A DNA stretch of 64,000 bases from Halalkalirubrum salinum (GTDB lineage Archaea > Halobacteriota > Halobacteria > Halobacteriales > Haloferacaceae). The notes beneath the pieces were generated by a model. That model saw nothing but the letters and a program-made list of their open reading frames with translations, searched no databases and had not been told where the DNA came from. Position numbers and translations under genes: made by a program. The DNA lies in NCBI RefSeq assembly GCF_005543295.1, contig NZ_SRSG01000058.1, positions 1-64,000 of the forward strand, read 5' to 3'. Positions 33,725 through 42,494 of the stretch are shown here, piece after piece; within the stretch, counting starts at the first letter, position 1, and every line of letters begins with the position of its first letter.

Positions 33725-36184
33725 ATGAAGCCCTCGGAGATCCCCGGATTGCCCGCGGGGGTCCCAACGCACCTCCGGGAGGAGGGGATCGAATCGCTGT
33801 ATCCGCCACAGGCGGAAGCCGTCGAGAAGGGACTGACCGACGGCCAGAGCCTGGTTGCCTCGGTCCCGACCGCTTCTGGGAAGACGCTCATTGCCGAGTT
33901 AGCGATGCTGTCGGCGATTGAACGCGGCGGGAAGGCCCTCTATATTGTCCCGCTGCGGGCGCTCGCGAGCGAAAAAAAGGCAGAGTTCGAACGGTGGGAG
34001 GAGTACGGTATCTCTGTGGGTGTCTCAACGGGCAACTACGAGGCCAGCGGCGAGTGGCTCGCGAGTCGGGACATCATCGTCGCGACATCTGAGAAGGTCG
34101 ACTCACTGGTGCGAAACAACGCGCCGTGGATCGATGATCTGGCCTGTGTGGTCGCCGACGAGGTCCACCTCGTGGACGATCGCCACCGCGGACCGACGCT
34201 CGAGGTGACCCTCGCAAAGCTCCGAACGGTAAACCCAGGGGTGCAGATGGTCGCGCTGTCGGCAACAGTGGGCAACGCCGCAGAGATCGCAAACTGGCTC
34301 GACGCCGCGTTGGTTCAATCGGAGTGGCGGCCGATCGACCTCCGGATGGGCGTCCACTTCGGCAACGCGATCAACTTCGACGACGGAAGCCAGACCGAGG
34401 TAGCAGTTGAGTCCGGTGGGAGACAAGCACCGGCGATCGTGGGAGATACCCTCGATGACGGCGGCTCAACGCTCGTGTTCGTCAACTCCCGGCGGAACGC
34501 CGAATCCGCGGCCAGGCGGATGACTGAGGTGACCGATCGCTATCTGGACGACGATGAGCGAGATGCACTGGCTGCGTTGGCCGACGACATCAGAGACGTC
34601 TCGGATACCGAAACCAGCGACGACCTGGCGGCGACCGTCGAGCGCGGCGCGGCGTTTCATCACGCGGGATTGGCCGCCGAACACCGCTCGATCGTCGAAG
34701 ACGCCTTCCGCGATCGGTTGCTGAAGACGATCTGTGCCACCCCGACGCTGGCCGCCGGCGTCAACACGCCGAGCCGGCGGGTCATCGTCCGCGACTGGCG
34801 GCGCTATGACGGCGAGTTCGGCGGGATGAAGCCGCTTGACGTCCTTGAGATCCACCAGATGTGTGGGCGGGCCGGGCGACCCGGTCTCGATCCCTACGGA
34901 GAAGCCGTCTTGCTGGCCAAAAACGCCGACGAGATGGACGAGCTGTTCGATCGCTACATCTGGGCAGAGCCCGAACCCGTCCGCTCGAAACTCGCCGCCG
35001 AACCCGCGCTGCGAACGCACGTACTCGCGACGATCGCCTCCGGGTTCGCAACGACCCGTGAAGGGTTGTTGGAGTTTCTCGACGGAACGCTATACGCGGC
35101 GCAAGCGGAAGCGAGCGGGGCCACCGATCGACTTGCGCAGGTCACAGACGCCGTATTGGCGTATCTCGATGCGAACGAATTCATCGAGCGTGACGGCGAT
35201 ACCCTGAGTGCAACGTCGATTGGCCACACCGTCTCGCGGCTCTATCTCGATCCGATGAGCGCTGCGGAGATCATCGACGGACTCCGTGCGGCCGAGTCGG
35301 GAGATGGAGCCACTGGGCGGTATGGTCGATCGAAGGGAGCTGGAACCGGACAAGAAAGCGAACCGACGGGATTCGTTTCGGCTGGAGAACTACGGTCTGC
35401 TAACGGGCCAGGCGGTCGATCGGAGACCGATGGGCCAAGTGCTGAAGATGAGACCGACACCGAGCCAGCGAAGCCGACACCGCTGGGCCTGTATCACCTC
35501 GTGAGTCGAACCCCCGACATGTACGAGCTGTACCTCAAGTCCGGGGACAAAGAGACGTACACCGAACTGTGCTACGAGCGCGAATCGGAGCTGTTGGGCT
35601 TGACCCCCTCCGAGTTCGAAGAGGTCCGGTTCGAGGAGTGGCTTTCGGCGCTGAAAACCGCAAAGCTACTGGAAGATTGGGCGCTCGAAGTGGACGAAGA
35701 TCGAATCACCGAACGGTACGGCGTCGGCCCCGGGGACATCCGCGGCAAGGTCGAAACCGCCGAGTGGCTTCTCGGGGCGGCCGAAGAGCTTGCGGGAACG
35801 CTCGGGTTGGGGTCGAACGTGGCGATCCGCGAGGCAAAAAAACGGATCGAGTACGGCGTTCGCGAGGAGTTACTCGACCTCGCTGGCGTCCGAGGAGTGG
35901 GTCGAAAGCGCGCCCGACGGCTGTACGAGGCGGGAATTACGAGCCGATCGAACCTGCGCGAAGCCAACAAACGGCGCGTGTTGGCTGCGCTTCGGGGTCG
36001 ACGGAAAACCGCCGAAAAGATCCTGGCAAACGTCGGCCGGCAGGACCCATCGATGGACGGCATACGTGAAGCTGAGCTACCCGAGACGTCGGCGGACACA
36101 GCAACATCTACTGAGTCCGCAGCTTCGAGCGACGCCGCAACCGGTGACTCTCCCGATCAGTCGAGCCTTGGTGATTTTGAATGA
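33725..36184 (+). CDS. hel308: ATP-dependent DNA helicase Hel308
   Basis: 819 residues from ATG 33725. Superfamily 2 helicase motifs are the Q-motif YPPQAEAVE, Walker A PTASGKT, Ib TSEKV, motif [10 protein letters not shown], motif III LSATVGN, motif [11 protein letters not shown], motif [17 protein letters not shown] and motif [11 protein letters not shown]. The C-terminal part has the winged helix, ratchet and a helix-hairpin-helix ([20 protein letters not shown]). It unwinds lagging strands at stalled forks. A disordered insertion at about 525-585 is larger than usual. The very C-terminus SSLGDFE resembles a PCNA-binding tail. The KEOPS gene follows after 28 bases. Confidence 0.96.
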   Translation: MKPSEIPGLPAGVPTHLREEGIESLYPPQAEAVEKGLTDGQSLVASVPTASGKTLIAELAMLSAIERGGKALYIVPLRALASEKKAEFERWEEYGISVGVSTGNYEASGEWLASRDIIVATSEKVDSLVRNNAPWIDDLACVVADEVHLVDDRHRGPTLEVTLAKLRTVNPGVQMVALSATVGNAAEIANWLDAALVQSEWRPIDLRMGVHFGNAINFDDGSQTEVAVESGGRQAPAIVGDTLDDGGSTLVFVNSRRNAESAARRMTEVTDRYLDDDERDALAALADDIRDVSDTETSDDLAATVERGAAFHHAGLAAEHRSIVEDAFRDRLLKTICATPTLAAGVNTPSRRVIVRDWRRYDGEFGGMKPLDVLEIHQMCGRAGRPGLDPYGEAVLLAKNADEMDELFDRYIWAEPEPVRSKLAAEPALRTHVLATIASGFATTREGLLEFLDGTLYAAQAEASGATDRLAQVTDAVLAYLDANEFIERDGDTLSATSIGHTVSRLYLDPMSAAEIIDGLRAAESGDGATGRYGRSKGAGTGQESEPTGFVSAGELRSANGPGGRSETDGPSAEDETDTEPAKPTPLGLYHLVSRTPDMYELYLKSGDKETYTELCYERESELLGLTPSEFEEVRFEEWLSALKTAKLLEDWALEVDEDRITERYGVGPGDIRGKVETAEWLLGAAEELAGTLGLGSNVAIREAKKRIEYGVREELLDLAGVRGVGRKRARRLYEAGITSRSNLREANKRRVLAALRGRRKTAEKILANVGRQDPSMDGIREAELPETSADTATSTESAASSDAATGDSPDQSSLGDFE

Positions 36185-36212
36185 TCTCACGAGCGATCAG
36201 TGGTGAATTCAG

Positions 36213-36767
36213 ATGATCGCACGGGAGCCAAAACTGCTCGCTGGAGCGGCAACGATCGACGATCTAGATGCGTTTTTAGAATCGATCGAGCAGATCGCAA
36301 CGAGAACTGAAACCGTTATTCAGGCTGTCAACGCTCAGTACGTGACCTCCGAGGAACACCTGCGGCGAGCAGTTGAGCTGGCCGAACGAGCGATCGATCG
36401 AAACGAGGCGATTGCCCGCGATCCGGCCGTCGAAATCTTACTGTACGCAGCTGGGAGGCGCCAGATTACCGATGCACTTGAAATGGGGGTTGGTGAGGCA
36501 GTGAATCCACAGTCGGTCGTGTTTATTGTTGTCGAAAAGCGTAAGCGCAAATCGTCGTCAGGCTCGGAAACCACCGATGAAGGTGGTGTGAATACTGCGA
36601 TCGATGCGCTCAAGTTGCTGTGTGATTCCGGCGAGATGATCGGATCGTACGATCCGCAATTAGTAGACCGGTTCTTTTCGATCGGGGATTCTGAACTGCG
36701 CCTCGTCGATGGTGATCGCGATGCGATCGTCCGTGAGCGGGTTGCACTGCTCGATGTCTCAAAATGA
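36213..36767 (+). CDS. cgi121: KEOPS complex subunit Cgi121
   Basis: 184 residues. The family core includes VIQAVNAQYVTSEEHLRRAV and ARDPAVEILLYAAGRRQIT, followed by ALEMGVGEAV. Cgi121 binds the tRNA CCA tail and activates Bud32 in the KEOPS complex that makes t6A37 in ANN-decoding tRNAs. A low-complexity insertion (KRKRKSSSGSETTDEGG) lies before the last helices. Downstream of hel308 by 28 bases, which is also the common haloarchaeal order, so the two are probably cotranscribed. Confidence 0.9.
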   Translation: MIAREPKLLAGAATIDDLDAFLESIEQIATRTETVIQAVNAQYVTSEEHLRRAVELAERAIDRNEAIARDPAVEILLYAAGRRQITDALEMGVGEAVNPQSVVFIVVEKRKRKSSSGSETTDEGGVNTAIDALKLLCDSGEMIGSYDPQLVDRFFSIGDSELRLVDGDRDAIVRERVALLDVSK

Positions 36768-36784
36768 ATCGAGTCGTATGGAAT

Positions 36785-36808
36785 CCCCTTTATTTCAACT
36801 GGAACTCT
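36785..36808 (-). promoter_or_regulatory. ORB-like element between cgi121 and tRNA-Gln
   Basis: On the minus strand the bases read GTTCCAGTTGAAATAAAGGG and one more G. This matches the origin ORB core at 42022-42051 (GTTCCAGTTGAAACAAAGGG) except for one C-to-T change. It is the same orientation as the left origin ORB. The function is unknown: it may be an Orc1-binding site away from the origin. Confidence 0.6.
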
Positions 36809-36843
36809 CTGTAGCCGTTGATTACAGAACAAAGTTGAAAACT

Positions 36844-36915
36844 AGTCCCACCAGGATTCGAACCTGGGTCGTTGCCCCCAGAAGGCAACAGGATTGGCCA
36901 CTACCCCATGGGACT
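36844..36915 (-). tRNA. tRNA-Gln (anticodon CUG)
   Basis: On the minus strand a 72-base cloverleaf begins AGTCCCA and ends TGGGACT (seven-pair acceptor). The anticodon arm is TTGCC-TTCTGGG-GGCAA, with U33 then CTG in the loop, so it reads CAG glutamine codons. The T arm is CCAGG-TTCGAAT-CCTGG. CCA is not encoded. No intron is needed to fold it. Confidence 0.95.
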
Positions 36916-37029
36916 GCAGTCGAAAGAACGGAGGTGAATAACAAAACCTTGTCGTTCTCTCGCTGCGGTGATTGAACCGCTTTGTCGGGGATCGGTAGAT
37001 ACAACACCGTATAGGTGGGATCAAAACGC

Positions 37030-37617
37030 ATGTACATCGGACGATTTGTTGTCGTCGCCCCCGGCATCGGTGCATATCGCGTCTCCTCTCGATCGTTCCC
37101 GAACAGACAAATTCTCGATCGGGATGAAACGCTAACCGTAGGTCCGACTCCCGATGCGCCAGAAACCGACAATCCCTACGTCTCGTATAACTGCGTGCGA
37201 ACTGCGACCCCTCCCGGTGGCGGAGACTCTATGGCGATCGTTGGGAATGGCTCACACGTCGATCCGATCGCCGAAAAAGTCGATATGGGCTATCCCGCTC
37301 GAGACGCGCTGGCGTTGAGCCTGCTGGCGTTGGATTTCGAAAAAGACGACTACAATACCCCACGGATCGCCGGCGTGGTAACCGAAGCCGACGCGACGAT
37401 CGCCATCGTCCGCCACGACGCGCTGATTGTCGAAACGGTGACCGAGCCCACGCTTGTAGCGACGTACGAACACGATAGCCCACAAGCGTACGATTTCGAA
37501 GCCACAGATGCGACCGAAGCCGCAAGCGAAGTCTACGAGGCGGCGTTCGAACACGCAGTCTGTGCTGCGGGCGTGACTGTCGATCCTGATGGCGTTGAGA
37601 TGGCGATCGAGAACTGA
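37030..37617 (+). CDS. purO: Archaeal IMP cyclohydrolase PurO
   Basis: 195 residues, from ATG 37030 ([20 protein letters not shown]). An in-frame ATG at 37015 is less family-like. The signature [16 protein letters not shown], then [13 protein letters not shown], identifies the archaeal PurO family. It closes the ring of FAICAR to IMP, the last step of purine biosynthesis, in place of the bacterial PurH domain. The last 28 bases including the stop are the first unit of a four-copy tandem array. It is separated from the phosphoesterase by that array and about 110 bases. Confidence 0.95.
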   Translation: MYIGRFVVVAPGIGAYRVSSRSFPNRQILDRDETLTVGPTPDAPETDNPYVSYNCVRTATPPGGGDSMAIVGNGSHVDPIAEKVDMGYPARDALALSLLALDFEKDDYNTPRIAGVVTEADATIAIVRHDALIVETVTEPTLVATYEHDSPQAYDFEATDATEAASEVYEAAFEHAVCAAGVTVDPDGVEMAIEN

Positions 37618-37703
37618 CCGCGTGGAGATACCGATCGAGAACTGACCGCGTGGAGATACCGATCGAAAATTGACCGCGTGGAGATACCGATCGAAAACGG
37701 ACC
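37592..37703 (+). repeat. 28-bp tandem array, four copies, starting inside purO
   Basis: Units are 37592-37619 (the coding end of purO with its TGA), 37620-37647, 37648-37675 and 37676-37703. The consensus is GCGTGGAGATACCGATCGA followed by GAACTGACC or AAAATTGACC. Copies differ from each other by few bases, and the fourth has lost the TGA. The unit length is 28, so it is not a codon multiple, as expected when copies lie after the stop. Confidence 0.95.
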
Positions 37704-37812
37704 CAGCCAGTGACTACCGCGTAGGGTTTTTGCGAAGAGACTTCTGACAAGGTTGGTGAGCGTCGTTTTCCTCGAGGCTGGATATATACGTCTTCGCCGT
37801 TGATCACCGCGT

Positions 37813-38478
37813 ATGCACATCGGGATCCTATCTGACGTGCACGGAAACAAGCCAGCATTAGATGCCGTTTTGACTGATATGCCACCGGTCGACCAGCTCG
37901 TCTGTGCGGGCGATCTCGTCGGGTACAATCCGTGGCCGAACGAGTGCACACAGTGGGCCAGAGAGCAGGATATCCCAACGGTCTCTGGGAATCACGATCG
38001 TGCGGCGGTTACAGAGACGGGATTCCGGTTCAACGGTGCGGCACGAGCGGGGATCGAATACACGCGCGAAGTATTGGATCACCAGTCAATCGCGTGGCTT
38101 CGATCGCTCCCGGCGAGAGAACGCGTCGACGTCGGCACAGTTGTGATCGTCCACGGCCACCCAGATGACCCCGATCGGTACACGTTCCCACACGAGTTCA
38201 GCGAGCGATTACTCGAAACGGTCGATGGATCGGTACTCGTGATGGGTCACACGCACAAACAAGCCGCTGAGCAATTTTCATCCGGGATTGTCATGAATCC
38301 CGGCAGCGTTGGCCAGCCGCGCGATGGAGATCCGCGAGCGGCGTACGCAGTCGTCGATACCGAAGCGCTGTCTGTTGAACTCTGTCGAGTCGAGTACGAT
38401 ATCGATCGCGTCGCAGCGGCAATACGAGACGTTGGGCTTCCCGAATCGCTGGCCGATCGGCTCTACGAGGGGCGGTAG
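37813..38478 (+). CDS. YfcE/MJ0936-type metallophosphoesterase
   Basis: 221 residues with all calcineurin-like motifs: MHIGILSDVHGN, CAGDLVGYNP, VSGNHDRA, VIVHGHPDD and VMGHTHKQA, then the NPGSVGQPRDGDPRAAYAVVD ending of this family. It is a di-metal phosphodiesterase of broad activity on nucleotides or phosphoesters in vitro. The natural substrate is unknown. It is convergent with the aspartokinase gene with only 22 bases between stops. Confidence 0.92.
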   Translation: MHIGILSDVHGNKPALDAVLTDMPPVDQLVCAGDLVGYNPWPNECTQWAREQDIPTVSGNHDRAAVTETGFRFNGAARAGIEYTREVLDHQSIAWLRSLPARERVDVGTVVIVHGHPDDPDRYTFPHEFSERLLETVDGSVLVMGHTHKQAAEQFSSGIVMNPGSVGQPRDGDPRAAYAVVDTEALSVELCRVEYDIDRVAAAIRDVGLPESLADRLYEGR

Positions 38479-38500
38479 GTACAGGGTAGTATCTGCGATT

Positions 38501-39679
38501 TCAGAACTCTGACTGAACGATTTCGAGTGTCTCTTCACGATCGGACCAGTCGACGAACAGCGCAACGGAGGTAGCGCTCGTGATCACGTCGTGGAGGTTG
38601 ATTCCCGCTTCGGCGATCGGCGAGAGGATCGCCTGAACGACACCAGGACGGTTTGGGAGCTCACCGCCGGTCACACGAATAACTGCAACACCGCCGTCGA
38701 CGGTGATGCTCGAGAGCGTCGTATCGGATACAACCTGCTCATGTAACAGCGCTTCAGCCTCTTCGGCGAGGTCTTCTTCGATATAGAACGTGATCGAATC
38801 CATCCCACTTGCGACGCAGTCAATGTTGATATCGGCCTCCCGAAGTGTCTGTGAGAGCTCCGCAAGGATCCCCGGCCGGTTTCTAATCGCTCGGCCCGCG
38901 ACAGTGATACACGCAAGCGGCGTCTCTTGCATGTCGATGAGGTTCTCGAACTGCCCTTCGATCCGTGTCCCACCGGTGAGCAGATCACCGTGTTGGTAGT
39001 GGACCACGCGAACGCCCATCTGGCCGGATTTGTACGACAGCGCGCTCGGTGCGACGACTTCAGCGCCCCGGAACGAAAGATTTCTGAGTTCGTCGACGGT
39101 GATTTGACCGACGTTTCTCGCACCCTCAACCACGCGAGGGTCTCCGGTCATGACACCTTCGACATCAGTGACGATCACGACCTCGTCGGCATGCATATAC
39201 TTGCCGAGCATGACTGCCGTCGTGTCGGATCCACCCCGTCCGAGAGTCGTGATCTCTCCAGCGTGGTTCTGTGCGAGGAATCCGGTAATAACGGGAACGA
39301 CATGGTCGAGGTTCGATTCGAGCGCCGCAGCGCGCTTTGTGGTCTCTTCGACATCAACTTCACCGAGGTCGTTCGTGATGATCGGCCACTCGTCGCGGCC
39401 AGGTTCGAGGAAGACTGCGTTGACCCCTCTCGACTCGAGCGCCGCTTTGAGCATCCGAACGCTCGTGCGCTCGCCCATCGAAACGATCTCCGCGCGATCG
39501 GCGTCAGATGCCTCGAACTGGATTTCGTCAAGCAGATCATCGGTCGTCGACCCCATCGCGCTCGCGACGACAGCAATCTCATGCCCGGAGTTGACTGCGT
39601 TCGCAATAGAATCCGCAGCACGGTTGATCCGATCGCCGCTTCCAAGGCTCGTTCCGCCGAATTTGGCAACTACGCGCAT
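38501..39679 (-). CDS. lysC: Aspartate kinase
   Basis: 392 residues starting MRVVAKFGGTSLGSGDRI (ATG 39679; an open extension to 39748 is not family-like). The kinase domain has the N-terminal KFGGTS, the SMGERTSVRML and TLGRGGSDTTAV motifs. Two C-terminal ACT domains (ITVAGRAIRNRPGILAEL and VIRVTGGELPNRPGVVQAI) would bind a feedback amino acid. It phosphorylates aspartate for threonine, methionine and lysine biosynthesis. It is transcribed leftward and alone. The 337-base region upstream includes an ORB-like site. Confidence 0.95.
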   Translation of the reverse strand: MRVVAKFGGTSLGSGDRINRAADSIANAVNSGHEIAVVASAMGSTTDDLLDEIQFEASDADRAEIVSMGERTSVRMLKAALESRGVNAVFLEPGRDEWPIITNDLGEVDVEETTKRAAALESNLDHVVPVITGFLAQNHAGEITTLGRGGSDTTAVMLGKYMHADEVVIVTDVEGVMTGDPRVVEGARNVGQITVDELRNLSFRGAEVVAPSALSYKSGQMGVRVVHYQHGDLLTGGTRIEGQFENLIDMQETPLACITVAGRAIRNRPGILAELSQTLREADINIDCVASGMDSITFYIEEDLAEEAEALLHEQVVSDTTLSSITVDGGVAVIRVTGGELPNRPGVVQAILSPIAEAGINLHDVITSATSVALFVDWSDREETLEIVQSEF

Positions 39680-40016
39680 TGACACCCTCCCGATGGTCGA
39701 TCGAGTGGACGCATGTCCAAAAGTGCGATGTACTCGGTCATGCGCCACCGTAGCGCGGGCAATCAGATAACGTTGTCCACTTGTCCAACGGTTGCCGATT
39801 CCACAGGTTCCGGCCTTGCGGTTACAAAAGTGGAGACAACTGATTTCGATTGGTTACATTCCTACCGATCAACAGTCGTATTTGATACACTCAATCTATA
39901 ATTGGCAGTTTCCAACTTTGAGCCCCTTTATTTCGACTGCAAACCACCATCCTTCGAGATACTACCTCTCGAGTAGGTGCACAAGAAACAAAGGAATAAA
40001 TAGAGAAACGAGCGCG
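39680..40016. other. Intergenic region with an ORB-like site, no gene seen
   Basis: The region lies upstream of lysC and downstream of oapC. Short frames in it do not look coding. The base composition turns AT-rich from 39830. The only clear element is the ORB-like sequence at 39923-39944, listed separately. Confidence 0.4.
39923..39944 (-). promoter_or_regulatory. ORB-like element upstream of lysC
   Basis: The minus strand reads GTTTGCAGTCGAAATAAAGG and GG, similar to the origin ORB core TTCCAnnnGAAACAAAGGGG. It shares the AAATAAAGGGG variant with the site at 36785-36808. No GC-rich G-string follows. A possible Orc1/Cdc6 binding site. Confidence 0.5.
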
Positions 40017-40688
40017 TCACTCCCGATCGGTAACGCCCCACGCATCCGGTACTTCGATGACATATCTCCCGTCTTCACGCAGGGAGATAATGTACTCATC
40101 ACGATCGTACAACTCCATGAGATTAATCTCGTACTGGCCAGGATTGAGAATTTTGATGCTCTCAAACTGTTCGTTTAGTTCGTTTCTGAGTTCTTCAATG
40201 TCCGGACGATCACCACCAGCGTCATCGGCGACGGGGGCGTCAGTATCTGTTTCGTGAGGTTTTGCAGCCTCGATTTCGGCAGGGGAGACGACATCAGATC
40301 GAGCGCTTGCCTGAGCGGTATCTTCTTTGGAAGTGCCAGATTGTGATTGTTTCTCCGAACTGCCGGGTTCGGTTGAGCGATCCGATCGACTAGAACTAGA
40401 ATCATTGTCACTCCGGGAGGAAACAGGAGTGTCGACGGTATTCATTCCGGCTGGTGGTGGATCCTGTGGGGGGGCAGGTGTCTGAGCTGATGAAGTGGTT
40501 GCACTGGAAGATTGGGTTTGCGGCGAGCCAGAAGATTCAGACTGCGGCGAGCCGGAAGATTCAGTGAGATCGTCGATCGATCCAGGATGAAATTGAAACT
40601 TATTTCCACCACAGTCTGGGCAGCCAGATAACATCTCTTTTGAGCCGTCGGGAAACGTGCGGGAGCAGTTGGTACACTGATGAGGCAT
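40017..40688 (-). CDS. oapC: Origin-associated zinc-ribbon protein OapC
   Basis: 223 residues. An N-terminal zinc ribbon (HQCTNCSRTFPDGS, LSGCPDCGGNKFQF) is followed by a long Ser/Gln/Asp low-complexity linker (about 40-150) and a conserved C-terminal domain (FESIKILNPGQYEINLMEL, YIISLREDGRYVIEV). It belongs to the oapABC set found beside orc1 at haloarchaeal origins. Its role in replication is not defined. It starts four bases after oapB, last in a three-gene leftward operon. Confidence 0.85.
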   Translation of the reverse strand: MPHQCTNCSRTFPDGSKEMLSGCPDCGGNKFQFHPGSIDDLTESSGSPQSESSGSPQTQSSSATTSSAQTPAPPQDPPPAGMNTVDTPVSSRSDNDSSSSRSDRSTEPGSSEKQSQSGTSKEDTAQASARSDVVSPAEIEAAKPHETDTDAPVADDAGGDRPDIEELRNELNEQFESIKILNPGQYEINLMELYDRDEYIISLREDGRYVIEVPDAWGVTDRE

Positions 40689-40692
40689 CGTT

Positions 40693-41097
40693 CTATTTGC
40701 GTGAAACGAGTGCGCTGATCAGCGTCTCGTCTTTATGCAATGTCTTGATCTGGTTCGCCGGGCCAATAACGGTGAGTTTTTTTGTCGACTCCCGACCCAT
40801 AATTCGATCGAGAAGGCCCTTGGTGGCTGCCTGTGTGCTTGGATACGTCTCGATTTCGAGTCCGGTGAACCCGTCAGGGTTGATTTCCGACATTGTCACC
40901 TCGATAAGCCGAGATTCCTCTTCGGGTGACAATCCTTCTTCAAGAATGACAATTTTTCCGTCTCGGACGCTGTCGAGGATGAGCCGAATTTTTTCCATAC
41001 TTGCGAGTCCATCCATCCGAGCACCGCTTATTAGGTCGATCTGAACACCTTCATCGGCCGATGCACTGTCGTTGTTTGTGGGTTTCGCTTCAGGCAT
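40693..41097 (-). CDS. oapB: Origin-associated DUF2073 protein OapB
   Basis: 134 residues of the DUF2073 family. Motifs are VQIDLISGARMDGLASMEKI, IRLILDSVRDGKIVILEEGL and LTVIGPANQIKTLHKD. In euryarchaea DUF2073 genes are linked to GTPases of the Era type. Here it overlaps oapA by one base (TAATG) and precedes oapC. It probably interacts with OapA. The biochemical activity is unknown. The conserved position next to the origin suggests a role in DNA metabolism. Confidence 0.88.
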   Translation of the reverse strand: MPEAKPTNNDSASADEGVQIDLISGARMDGLASMEKIRLILDSVRDGKIVILEEGLSPEEESRLIEVTMSEINPDGFTGLEIETYPSTQAATKGLLDRIMGRESTKKLTVIGPANQIKTLHKDETLISALVSRK

Positions 41098-41738
41098 TAT
41101 CCGAAGTACTCCGCGATCTTGTCGTATACTTCATCCATGTTATTCCCCTCAAGGGCCGACAGCGGAACCGTTTCGTGCTGTGGGAATGCGTTTGCGACCT
41201 GCTGGACGTTTGCGTCTTCGAGATCGGTTTTGTTCGCGAAAATGAGAACCGGGAGGTCACGACTTTCGATGATTCCGATTAACATCGTATTAACCTGCGT
41301 GAACGGGTCCTGTGTCGAATCAAGCACATAGATCACGCCGTCGACGTCTTCGCGGAGCCAATGCATCGCTTCGGCAACACCTTCTGTCGCCTCGCGCGAT
41401 CGGCGAACTGCGTCCTCTTTTTCCATATCGTGATCAAGAAACTCCTTATAATCGACTTTCGTCGTGACTCCAGGAGTGTCAACGACGTCGATTGTCACCG
41501 TCTGGTTATTGCGCTCAATCGTGACGTTCTCTTTGCGACGTGCACGACGAGTTTCGTGTGGAATATGACTTTCAGGACCGACGGTATCTCCTGCCCAATC
41601 GATCGCGATCCGGTTTGCGAGTGTCGTCTTGCCTGCATTTGGCGGCCCATAGATTCCAATGCGTTTTGGTTCACTGTCGGCAAACAGCCGATCGGTTACT
41701 TTTGAAATGCTGTCTTTGAGATTTGTAAGTAGACCCAT
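41097..41738 (-). CDS. oapA: Origin-associated Era-like GTPase OapA
   Basis: 213 residues from ATG 41738 (MGLLTNLKDSISKVTDRLF). The frame stays open to 41819, but those residues precede the conserved start. GTPase motifs are G1 YGPPNAGKTTL, G3 VDTPGV and G4 FANKTDLED. It lies directly beside the replication origin, divergent from orc1. Its upstream region runs into the origin, so its promoter may respond to origin firing. The function is unproven. It is the first gene of the oapA-oapB-oapC operon. Confidence 0.92.
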   Translation of the reverse strand: MGLLTNLKDSISKVTDRLFADSEPKRIGIYGPPNAGKTTLANRIAIDWAGDTVGPESHIPHETRRARRKENVTIERNNQTVTIDVVDTPGVTTKVDYKEFLDHDMEKEDAVRRSREATEGVAEAMHWLREDVDGVIYVLDSTQDPFTQVNTMLIGIIESRDLPVLIFANKTDLEDANVQQVANAFPQHETVPLSALEGNNMDEVYDKIAEYFG

Positions 41739-41913
41739 CCTGACCTCCCGCGCCTCCCTGGCGTCCGGTCGATCGGACGGCTGGAGGGCGTATACGCCTA
41801 TCTTCCACTCTGTGCACACTTAAGTACTACGTCAGACGTGGGAAATCAGTCCCTAATTACTGGTTTTGACTCTTGTAGTCCCAAATATATCTGGATCAGA
41901 AACAGCTGTCCGC

Positions 41914-41938
41914 CGAGGGCAGCTTATCACGGCCCTCG
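41914..41938. other. Hairpin in the origin region
   Basis: Inverted repeat CGAGGGC (41914-41920) and GCCCTCG (41932-41938) with an 11-base loop. It lies between the oapA promoter and the ORB elements. Confidence 0.6.
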
Positions 41939-41982
41939 CTTCGTTCGATCTCCGTGTTGCTGTCTCCCACGGTGTGTTCGTA

Positions 41983-42006
41983 ATATAGTCCCGAGCGGGA
42001 CTATAT
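41983..42006. other. Near-perfect 24-bp palindrome beside the origin
   Basis: ATATAGTCCCG (41983-41993) and CGGGACTATAT (41996-42006) are exact inverted repeats around a two-base centre. It lies 16 bases left of the first ORB. It could be a cruciform or protein-binding site. Confidence 0.75.
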
Positions 42007-42021
42007 CGAGAGTACTGTCGC

Positions 42022-42051
42022 CCCCCACCCCTTTGTTTCAACTGGAACACG
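42022..42051 (-). promoter_or_regulatory. Origin recognition box, left copy
   Basis: The minus strand reads GTGTTCCAGTTGAAACAAAG then GGGTGGGGGG. It has the dyad TTCCAnnnGAA and the trailing G-string of haloarchaeal ORB elements. It is inverted relative to the right copy, so the two G-strings point away from the AT-rich part. Confidence 0.9.
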
Positions 42052-42086
42052 AACAAATAGACAACCCGGATAGTCTCGAGAAGTAT

Positions 42087-42213
42087 TTATCGCTATTTTT
42101 CTAATAAAAATAAGAATATATTATTACGTAATATACTATCTTCCTGTGACGCGGTTACTGTTATACAGTATATTATATAAAATTTTCTCAATTAAATACA
42201 AACAGCGATATAA
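42087..42213. other. AT-rich DNA-unwinding element
   Basis: About 125 bases of strongly AT-rich DNA (for example TTTTTCTAATAAAAATAAG and TTATATAAAATTTTCTC) lie between the inverted ORBs, in contrast to flanking GC-richer sequence. Position and composition fit the unwinding element of oriC. Confidence 0.8.
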
Positions 42214-42232
42214 TTCGACCCTCTCTTGGAGA

Positions 42233-42264
42233 GTGTTCCACCCGAAACAAAGGGGTGGGGGGTG
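42233..42264 (+). promoter_or_regulatory. Origin recognition box, right copy
   Basis: It reads GTGTTCCACCCGAAACAAAG followed by GGGTGGGGGGTG. It matches the left copy over the dyad, the AAACAAAGGGG block and the G-string. It is oriented toward orc1. Confidence 0.9.
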
Positions 42265-42453
42265 AGATATGTCTGTGAGTGTACCAAATCAATTCGTCTG
42301 TACTATCCACATACCAACAGATAGATAAGTAACACTTTTGTTGGTCGTGTTCGTCTGGTTCGACTGCATCACGTGGAGTCACCGTCTACTAACGAATTCG
42401 GAAAACGCTGTATTAATCGGTAAAATCGACGAGTATCGGTTCGCTGCCGAAAA

Positions 42454-42477
42454 GCTCCACTTGAAACAAGGGGGTTG
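42454..42477 (+). promoter_or_regulatory. ORB-like element upstream of orc1
   Basis: GCTCCACTTGAAACAAGGGG and GTTG lies 18 bases before the orc1 ATG. It is slightly shorter in its A/G block than the main ORBs. Binding of Orc1 here could give autoregulation of the gene. Confidence 0.65.
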
Positions 42478-42494
42478 TCCGCTCCTGGGGGAAT

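Larger units (their letters stand above)
41739..42494. other. Replication origin region (oriC1-type)
   Basis: The 756-base gap between oapA and orc1 holds two inverted ORB elements with G-strings (42022-42051 and 42233-42264) flanking a very AT-rich stretch (about 42087-42213). It also has a third ORB-like site near the orc1 start and two strong hairpins left of the ORBs. Orc1/Cdc6 would bind the ORBs, and the AT-rich part would be the unwinding element. This matches the known layout of haloarchaeal oriC1. No protein gene is present. Confidence 0.9.
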
